Assembly: GCF_024256385.1 (NCBI RefSeq)
Contig: NZ_JAMLFW010000001.1
Span: forward strand, 4,588,001 to 4,652,000
Source of the DNA: Anatilimnocola floriformis
Lineage (GTDB): Bacteria; Planctomycetota; Planctomycetia; Pirellulales; Pirellulaceae
Length of the DNA: 64,000 nt
Reading direction: 5' to 3'
The notes beneath the pieces were generated by a model. The model was not told where the DNA came from. It did no database searches and saw only the letters and a program-made list of their open reading frames with translations. The first letter of the stretch is position 1. The number at the start of each line of letters is the position of its first letter. Both the position numbers and the translations under genes were made by a program. Below, piece by piece: positions 58,797 to 64,000 of this stretch.

Positions 58797-59741
58797 ATGA
58801 CCGCCTTGTTAGACCTACCGGCTGCGCAAAATCAAAGCGCGCCCGCCGATCGACTGCGAACCACCATGGCCGCAGTGCGCGTGATGTTTACTTGGCTCGG
58901 TAGCCGGAAGACGTTAACGCAGGAACAAAAATCCCAGGCGGCCGACACGTTCGGCGCCGAGCGGGCCTATCTGTCTGCTGGCAAGAAACTGTTGGATACA
59001 TCGCATCCCGCTTTCAAAGCAGTGACCGCTGTGCGGCATCGCGTGACTGCCTACTGGAAGGGGGTTTCCCTCCCGTATCCAGAAAGCGGTATTCGCTTGA
59101 TCCGCCAGGATGACATCGGCGCGTTCACGGTACAGGTGACCTCCCTAAAAGCGGAACTCGACGAAGCTGTTATCCAGCTCGACGAACGGTACGAAGAATT
59201 GCGAACGGCCGCCCGTCGCCGGCTCGGCTCTCTGTATAGCGCTGGGGATTATCCGGCGACACTCCGCGGGTGGTTTGATGTGACCTATGATTTTCCCAGC
59301 GTTGAACCGCCGGATTATTTGCGCCAGTTGTCGCCGCAGCTTTACCAGCAAGAAGCGGCCCGGGTGGCCGCCCGGTTTGACGAGGCAGTTGAACTCGCTG
59401 AACAGGCCTTCACCGAAGAGCTTGCAAAGCTCGTTTCTCACCTGACCGAGCGTTTGGGTGGTGCCGAGGATGGCAAACCCAAAGTCTTCCGCGATTCTGT
59501 CGTCGAGAATCTTCGCGAGTTCTTTGAGCGGTTTCGGCACCTCAACATTCGCTCGAATGAGCAGCTCGATGATTTAGTAGGGCAAGCGCAACGCGTGGTG
59601 CGCGGCGTCGAGCCGCAACAATTGCGCGACAACCAAGCGCTTCGGCAGCAAGTTGCTTCGCAGCTGTCGGGAGTGCAATCGGTGCTTGATGGCCTGCTCG
59701 TCGACCGCCCACGCCGTAACATCCTCCGCCGCAGCAAGTGA
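58797..59741 (+). CDS. Helical hypothetical protein (314 residues)
   Basis: Start at the ATG at 58797 with GGAGA nine bases upstream. The protein is almost entirely helical and charged, with coiled-coil-like parts (TVQVTSLKAELDEAVIQLDE, QEAARVAARFDEAVELAEQA) and a basic end (RPRRNILRRSK). The layout recalls phage or plasmid proteins of the DUF3150 type, but I am not certain. It belongs to the cassette with the AAA+ ATPase and the clamp-like protein. Confidence 0.55.
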   Translation: MTALLDLPAAQNQSAPADRLRTTMAAVRVMFTWLGSRKTLTQEQKSQAADTFGAERAYLSAGKKLLDTSHPAFKAVTAVRHRVTAYWKGVSLPYPESGIRLIRQDDIGAFTVQVTSLKAELDEAVIQLDERYEELRTAARRRLGSLYSAGDYPATLRGWFDVTYDFPSVEPPDYLRQLSPQLYQQEAARVAARFDEAVELAEQAFTEELAKLVSHLTERLGGAEDGKPKVFRDSVVENLREFFERFRHLNIRSNEQLDDLVGQAQRVVRGVEPQQLRDNQALRQQVASQLSGVQSVLDGLLVDRPRRNILRRSK

Positions 59742-59753
59742 GGCACCTCCATT

Positions 59754-59999
59754 ATGGAACTGCTGATTGAACTTGGAGGGCGGGCCCGTTGTATTTACGG
59801 CGAGACCATCAATCTGGCACAACTGGGCACATTGACTATCTGCCGCGGTTCGCATGTCGAACCCGATGAACGTGGTCAATGGGTTTGCGATCTCTCACCG
59901 GTTTCGGGACCGACGCTCGGTCCCTTTGCTTCTCGTAGCGAAGCGCTCATCGCCGAAGTGGCTTGGCTATCCCAGCACTGGTTGCTGCCGACGGCCTGA
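59754..59999 (+). CDS. Small hypothetical protein
   Basis: An 81-residue protein 12 bp after the previous stop (MELLIELGGRARCIYGETIN). The central segment, with DERGQWVCDLSPVSGPTLGP and the following FASRSEALIAEVAWL, looks like a small beta-sheet plus one helix. Such 70-80-residue proteins are frequent in planctomycete accessory cassettes. Function unknown. Confidence 0.55.
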   Translation: MELLIELGGRARCIYGETINLAQLGTLTICRGSHVEPDERGQWVCDLSPVSGPTLGPFASRSEALIAEVAWLSQHWLLPTA

Positions 60000-60012
60000 C
60001 CGTCGGCGTTTT
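59987..60012 (+). terminator. Hairpin overlapping the stop of the previous gene
   Basis: 8-bp stem GCCGACGG / CCGTCGGC with loop CCTGA, which contains the TGA stop, followed by GTTTTC. It may act as an attenuator or weak terminator. Confidence 0.6.
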
Positions 60013-60037
60013 CTTCGCTCATTTCAAAATCGTCGGT

Positions 60038-60065
60038 CTGCGGTGCGCGCATGCGCACACCGCAG
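60038..60065. repeat. 28-bp near-perfect palindrome
   Basis: CTGCGGTG and CACCGCAG arms enclose the perfect 10-bp palindrome GCGCATGCGC, with one mismatched pair overall. It lies 37 bp before the next gene and could be a dimer-binding operator or a hairpin in the message. Confidence 0.6.
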
Positions 60066-60102
60066 GCCTATCTCGTTGTTCTTATTTTCAAGGAGTTTGT
60101 CT

Positions 60103-60291
60103 GTGACCCAAACTGAACTGAATGAAGCCGTAGCTGACGCCACGGGAGAATCGTTACGCACCATCCGTCGCCGCGGCTTCAGCGCGCTTACGCCGCTCCA
60201 AGCATTCAATCCAGACCAAGATGACGATGCGCTTCCAAGCGTTGTCGATTGGGATGCGTTGGAACGCGACCAAAGGCGCAGCGCTGCTTAA
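60103..60291 (+). CDS. Small acidic hypothetical protein
   Basis: A 62-residue protein from a GTG with AAGGAG upstream (MTQTELNEAVADATGESLRT, then IRRRGFSALTPLQAFN). The first part is a helix pair that could be a tiny DNA-binding fold; the end is acidic. Its ribosome site is strong, so it is very likely translated. Confidence 0.6.
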   Translation: MTQTELNEAVADATGESLRTIRRRGFSALTPLQAFNPDQDDDALPSVVDWDALERDQRRSAA

Positions 60292-60321
60292 GCGCTAACG
60301 CTTGATACAACGAATTGTTTC

Positions 60322-60353
60322 GGGTGGTAGTCAGTTTGGCTACCACCCTTTTT
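60322..60353 (+). terminator. Hairpin with T-tract before the clamp-like gene
   Basis: Perfect 9-bp stem GGGTGGTAG / CTACCACCC with a 9-base loop, followed by TTTTTG, ending 32 bp before the next start. It looks like a full terminator inside the cassette, so the clamp-like gene may need readthrough or its own promoter. Confidence 0.75.
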
Positions 60354-60384
60354 GTCTTCACCTTTTCTCTAGGGAGACTTTGCG

Positions 60385-61824
60385 TTGATTCAGATTACCC
60401 GCTTACTAGCCAAGCACATTCTCTCGGTTGTGAAGAGGACTTTCCCTCGGCAAGCCGCGCAGACTGTGCTGACATTTCGCTCCGGCGATGCTGGTCTGTA
60501 TGTCAAAGTACAGGGAACCAACCAGGCCCTTCAATTCTGCGACCCTCGGCCGCAAGACTCTGAGCTCTTGTATGTTCCGCTCAGCGTTCTCGACGATGTA
60601 AAGGGCTCAAAAGCAGAACCGGTGTTTTTGAATTGCCGTCGAGCGGGCGTGCTCGGCGCGAGTTGGCAAGAAAAAGGCGTCTTTCAGGACCTGGAATACG
60701 ATGCCCCGGAACCGGCCGCGGATGCACAGCCTTTTCCTACCCTACCAGCGCAGTTTATCGAAAATTCGGCCGATTTGCTTACCGCATTGCGTGACGCCTA
60801 CGAAACGACGGACGTCGAAAGCAAGCGATATGCGCTCGCCAGTATCCAACTTCGTGGCAGCGATGGAATTATCGCCGCTACCGACGGTCGCCAGCTGTTG
60901 AAACAAGCAGGATTCACGTTTGGCTTCGCCGAAGAGTTGCTGCTGGAGCACACGAAGTTCTTTGCGAGCAAAGAACTGCCTTACGATAAGCCAGTACGCG
61001 TCGGCAAGCCCGATGACAAGGTCGTATTTCAGGTCGGCCCCTGGACCTACTGGCTGGGCATGTTAGTGGAAGGCCGTTTCCCCGACATTGACCGCTCGAT
61101 ACCGTCCACCTACTCAAGCAAGGCGACGCTCAAGCTCGCATCCGCCGATGCCAAGTTTCTGGTTGACAACCTGCACCGACTGCCAAATGGTGAAACGCAC
61201 CGCGAACTGACCGTCGACTTGAATGGAAAGGTTATTCTGCGAGCAGCTTCTCCCAGCACGCCGCGGCCGGCGGAAATGTTCTTGCGAAATTCCAGCAAGC
61301 AGGGCGAAGACGTCCGCATTTGCACAGATCGCAAGTTCCTGGCGCGAGCCGCGGCGATGGGTTTTTCGGATATACATTTTCCGGATACAGCTTCACCTGC
61401 GATCGCCAGCGACGCGAGCCGCACGTTCGTGTGGATGTTGCTTGATCCCAAAGAGGCTCTAAAGTCGAGCGAGGACTGCATCCGAATTGAGTCGCCATTC
61501 AGCACTCGCAATGACGCACCCTCTGCTGTGCGGCGCAAAGAATCGCCTCAAACGACCGTCGCGGATAAACTCTCGCCGGCAAAGCCTACACTCGGAGCAA
61601 AGTTGCCACCGTCGACGACGGAGCGTGGTGTCCGTTCGAGTCCAGAGGCAGAGATGCACCAAACGTCCTCCGCCGCGGACTGCGCAATCTCAATTCGCAG
61701 CCAACTGCGATCCACGCTCGCAGCCGTGAACGAACTGATCCGCACGATCAAAACCGAAAAACGAAGCCGCAGGACATTGAAGTGCGCCATGGAATCAATC
61801 AAGCAGTTGCAAGACGTGGCGTAA
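60385..61824 (+). CDS. DNA polymerase III beta-clamp-like protein
   Basis: A 479-residue protein (TTG start). The middle resembles domain 2 of the sliding clamp: KRYALASIQLRGSDGIIAAT followed by D-G-R-Q-L-L, then KVVFQVGPWTYWLGMLVEGR and F-P-D-I. Clamps have R-Y-x-L-x-G-x-x-L-x-x-x-x-x-x-L-x-x-V-A-T-D-G-x-R-L and E-G-x-F-P-D at these places. The region at 260-370 would be the third domain. The final 110 residues are a Ser/Pro-rich linker and a basic helix (AAVNELIRTIKTEKRSRRTL), absent from housekeeping clamps. The first domain is divergent. It may form a ring on DNA for element replication or signalling. Confidence 0.6.
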   Translation: MIQITRLLAKHILSVVKRTFPRQAAQTVLTFRSGDAGLYVKVQGTNQALQFCDPRPQDSELLYVPLSVLDDVKGSKAEPVFLNCRRAGVLGASWQEKGVFQDLEYDAPEPAADAQPFPTLPAQFIENSADLLTALRDAYETTDVESKRYALASIQLRGSDGIIAATDGRQLLKQAGFTFGFAEELLLEHTKFFASKELPYDKPVRVGKPDDKVVFQVGPWTYWLGMLVEGRFPDIDRSIPSTYSSKATLKLASADAKFLVDNLHRLPNGETHRELTVDLNGKVILRAASPSTPRPAEMFLRNSSKQGEDVRICTDRKFLARAAAMGFSDIHFPDTASPAIASDASRTFVWMLLDPKEALKSSEDCIRIESPFSTRNDAPSAVRRKESPQTTVADKLSPAKPTLGAKLPPSTTERGVRSSPEAEMHQTSSAADCAISIRSQLRSTLAAVNELIRTIKTEKRSRRTLKCAMESIKQLQDVA

Positions 61825-62248
61825 GAAAGTTGTCCATCCGTGCGAGCGAGTCTCACATCGAGTCCCCCGCTGGCCGCTCCGCGCTGGCGTTGGTCCACGA
61901 ATCATGGCGCGAGTCATTTACTGTTCTCACCTGAATGGACGCAGATTTTGTGCACCGCAATCAATTGACCGGCAAACTTTATAGTCAGCTTGACGCCTGC
62001 CTCGCTGTGCAAAACGATTCGGGCGGGGGCGAAAGCCTCCGCCCGCATTCTTTTTTTCTTAGCTATTCCAATTATGTCACACCTATCAAATAGTCCGCGA
62101 ATTGGCCCGACTGGATTGAAATCGTGACTCATATCAGCGTAAGCCCTTCGATTGCCCCTGCAGCAACCAATTGCCCGGCGTCATGCCACATGACGACATT
62201 TCGTCGCACAAAAATCTACTTCGACTCGTTCCCGAACCTCGCTTCAAT
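61825..62248. other. 424-bp gap after the clamp-like gene
   Basis: It contains the terminator at 62020-62058. I see no gene in the remainder. Confidence 0.5.
62020..62058 (+). terminator. Rho-independent terminator closing the cassette
   Basis: 11-bp stem CGGGCGGGGGC / GCCTCCGCCCG (one G-T pair) with a GAAA loop, followed by CATTCTTTTTTT. Confidence 0.85.
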
Positions 62249-62506
62249 TCACGCCATAATGCTGGCTAGGTGCGGCTCGGCGACGGAGTAGTACACGAAC
62301 CGACCTTCCTTTTCCGCCTTCAACAGCCCACAGCGTTGCATCAATCGCAAGTGTTCGGAGGCCATTGGGCTGGCAATCTCACACGCCTCAGCCTACTCGC
62401 CAACCGTGTGGTGTCCCAACAACATCATCTGCACCATCCGCAAGCACTCCGCCGCTTGGCCAAGCGATTCCAAGCTGATCAGCTTTTTCTTCGTTTTGCT
62501 ATTCAT
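62249..62506 (-). pseudogene. arsR: ArsR-family regulator with nonsense codon and deletion
   Basis: The minus-strand frame from the ATG at 62506 reads LESLGQAAECLRMVQMMLLG, then HHTVGE, a TAG at 62395-62393, then in the same frame AEACEIASPMASEHLRLMQR and KEGRFVYYSVAEPHL to a TGA at 62249. ArsR proteins have G-E-L-A at the stop, so TTG to TAG is the simplest change. They also have about ten more residues between C-L-R and M-V-Q, holding H-P-x-R-L-R, which are missing here. Gene dead by two lesions. Confidence 0.8.
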
Positions 62507-62599
62507 GTCTCTGACCTTTCCAGTCAAATATCGTAGAGTTACGACATGACAACCGCGCTCCATTAACTTTGGTACAACGAAGATTCGCCTCCGTCCACC

Positions 62600-62704
62600 A
62601 CGATCCCGCTGTGCATCTACTTCCTCGTCATGTTCTTCGTCGACTTCTGGATGGGCAACGCGATCGGTGCCGACTATTCAAAGAAATTCACGATTGTGTT
62701 CAAT
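62600..62704 (+). pseudogene. ACR3-type arsenite transporter fragment
   Basis: The plus strand encodes [20 protein letters not shown] then [16 protein letters not shown], which fits a middle-to-late helix of the ACR3 arsenite pump (family pattern I-P-L-x-I-Y-F-x-x-M-F-x-x-S-F-x-M-G-x-x-x-G-A-D-Y). Only about 35 codons remain, ending a few bases before the alcohol dehydrogenase gene. With the broken arsR this is the scar of an arsenic-resistance operon. Confidence 0.6.
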
Positions 62705-62726
62705 GCTTCGATAAGGAAGTGCCCAC

Positions 62727-63800
62727 ATGTCGGAGAAAATGAAATGCTTCGCGATGCACGGTATTGGCAAGGTCGGCATGCTGGAAAAGCCCATCCCGCG
62801 TGCTGGACCGAACGATGCCATCATCCGCACGACAGTTGCGCTGATTTGCACTTCCGACGTCCACACTGTGGCAGGTGCAATTGGCGACCGCCACGGCTTG
62901 ACGCTCGGACATGAAGCGGTGGGCGTGATTCACGAGTTGGGCGAACTCGCGGCCGCCAGCGGTCTGTTTAAAATCGGCCAGCGCGTCGCGGTCAACGCCA
63001 TCACACCGTGCTATGCCTGCGACAATTGTCAGCGCGGCTATTCGAGCCAATGCGGCGAAATGCTCGGCGGTTGGAAATTCGCCAACCTCAAAGATGGTAG
63101 CTTCGCCGAGTTTTTCCACGTCAACAACGCGATGACCAACCTCGCACCGATTCCCGCCGGCCTCTCCGATGAGCAGGCAGCGTACTGCTGCGACATGCTC
63201 TCGACCGGATTCGTCGGGGCGGAGCATGCAAACATTCCGATCGGCGGCAGCGTCGCGATCTTTTCGCAAGGACCGGTTGGATTGATGGCGACTGTCGGCG
63301 CTCGTCTCCGCGGCGCGGGACTGATCATCGGTGTTGAGTCCATGCCTAACCGCGTCGCGTTGGCAAGGAAATATGGTTGTGACGTCGTTGTAGACTTCAC
63401 TCAGGATGACCCCGTCGAAGCAATTCTGAAACTCACAGGCGGCAAGGGCGTCGATTCATCGATTGAGGCGTTAGGTGCTGCACAAACTTTCTCGGCATGC
63501 GTGCGTGTCACGCGCCCTGGAGGAACGATCTCCAACATTGGCTACCACGGCGACGGGGACAATGTGCCGATCCCGCGCGTAGACTGGGGAGTGGGCATGA
63601 GCGACAAGACTATCCGAACGGGATTGTGTCCGGGTGGCGCGGAACGGATGGGCCGCCTCCTACGGCTCATCGAGAATGGTCGCGTCGACCCTCTTCCGCT
63701 GACAACGCATCGATTCCCATTCCACGACATTGAGAAGGCGTTCCGAATGATGCAAACCAAAGAGGACGGAATGATCAAGCCATTGATCTCGTTTCCGTAG
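62727..63800 (+). CDS. Zinc-dependent secondary alcohol dehydrogenase
   Basis: A 357-residue medium-chain dehydrogenase of the CbADH/TBADH type, which interconverts secondary alcohols and ketones with NADP(H). Catalytic zinc ligands: Cys41 (LICTSDVHT), His62-Glu63 (TLGHEAVG), and Asp156 ([16 protein letters not shown]). Asp rather than Cys at the third site is typical of this branch. A structural-zinc loop is present (Cys95, 98, 101, 109). The nucleotide-binding glycines are in [25 protein letters not shown] precedes the ATG. No lesions seen. Confidence 0.9.
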   Translation: MSEKMKCFAMHGIGKVGMLEKPIPRAGPNDAIIRTTVALICTSDVHTVAGAIGDRHGLTLGHEAVGVIHELGELAAASGLFKIGQRVAVNAITPCYACDNCQRGYSSQCGEMLGGWKFANLKDGSFAEFFHVNNAMTNLAPIPAGLSDEQAAYCCDMLSTGFVGAEHANIPIGGSVAIFSQGPVGLMATVGARLRGAGLIIGVESMPNRVALARKYGCDVVVDFTQDDPVEAILKLTGGKGVDSSIEALGAAQTFSACVRVTRPGGTISNIGYHGDGDNVPIPRVDWGVGMSDKTIRTGLCPGGAERMGRLLRLIENGRVDPLPLTTHRFPFHDIEKAFRMMQTKEDGMIKPLISFP

Positions 63801-64000
63801 TGCCTCGCGATAAAGAAGCGTCAACTATGAAATTGCTTATTGTTAGGCTGGTAGCAAGACTGAAGATGCGGCCGCGGTCACTCGTAACCGGCAGAAAACT
63901 CCCAGTTCATTCTCGTTGAGCGAGGCCGAGGTATCGTTCGCCAGCTGCGGACTATCCTATGTCATCGGCGGCGTGAGTGCCGAGCGGGAGAAACTGATCT

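Overview
The window reads as a chromosome segment of a planctomycete (order Pirellulales or a close relative). Signs of this are a run of prepilin-like genes with a combined PilM/PilN-type protein, a giant surface protein whose N-terminus carries the planctomycete-style L-E-x-L-E-x-R motif, the DUF1257/DUF2997/AAA+ gene set, and small XRE regulators. It is a mosaic: a secretion/pilus operon, then a long accessory region full of recombinases and broken genes.

Layout. 1-4.3 kb: a lipoprotein start and a secretin on the minus strand, an intact IS30-family element (2625-3729), and a small exported protein. 4.7-12.3 kb: a plus-strand type II secretion/type IV pilus-like operon with four pseudopilins, a PilM/PilN-like and a PilO/GspM-like protein, a PilT-like ATPase and a GspE-like ATPase that stops abruptly in mid-domain at about 12295. 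The same operon resumes at about 23.42 kb in the middle of a GspF-like gene and continues with GspI-, GspJ- and GspK-like genes to 25.7 kb. The roughly 11.1 kb between is a foreign block that replaces the end of gspE and the start of gspF. It holds an Hsp70, a four-gene minus-strand operon (two related cysteine-rich proteins, a one-pass membrane protein, an exported protein with a caspase-like His/Cys pair), a transposase, a thermolysin-type metalloprotease, a cut-off metallo-beta-lactamase-fold start, and a tRNA-Leu 3' fragment. It is either a real insertion/deletion or an assembly chimera; this should be settled first.

25.9-38.9 kb: ordinary and decaying genes, including a frameshifted hemolysin III, a cyanophycinase-like peptidase, small regulators, a SlyD-like protein, an NPCBM-type exported protein, remnants of a Y-family polymerase, an S1/P1 nuclease, a HARE-HTH protein with a lysine-rich tail, and a decayed integrase. 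38.96-44.93 kb: a 1991-residue calcium-binding-repeat surface protein.

45.5-62.1 kb: accessory element(s). Small unknown genes lead to an excisionase-like protein, an intact tyrosine recombinase and a large serine recombinase. Next comes a cassette of a lipoprotein, DUF1257, DUF2997, a Ycf46-like AAA+ ATPase, small unknown proteins and a sliding-clamp (DnaN)-like protein. This cassette has three 25-bp tandem repeats upstream of DUF1257, apparent AUC/AUU start codons, and strong hairpins in several gene gaps. It is my best candidate for an undescribed system that is intact in the window. 62.2-63.8 kb: remains of an arsenic operon (arsR with a nonsense codon, an acr3 fragment) next to an intact zinc alcohol dehydrogenase.

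All calls come from reading the sequence and from memory of protein families. No searches were run.
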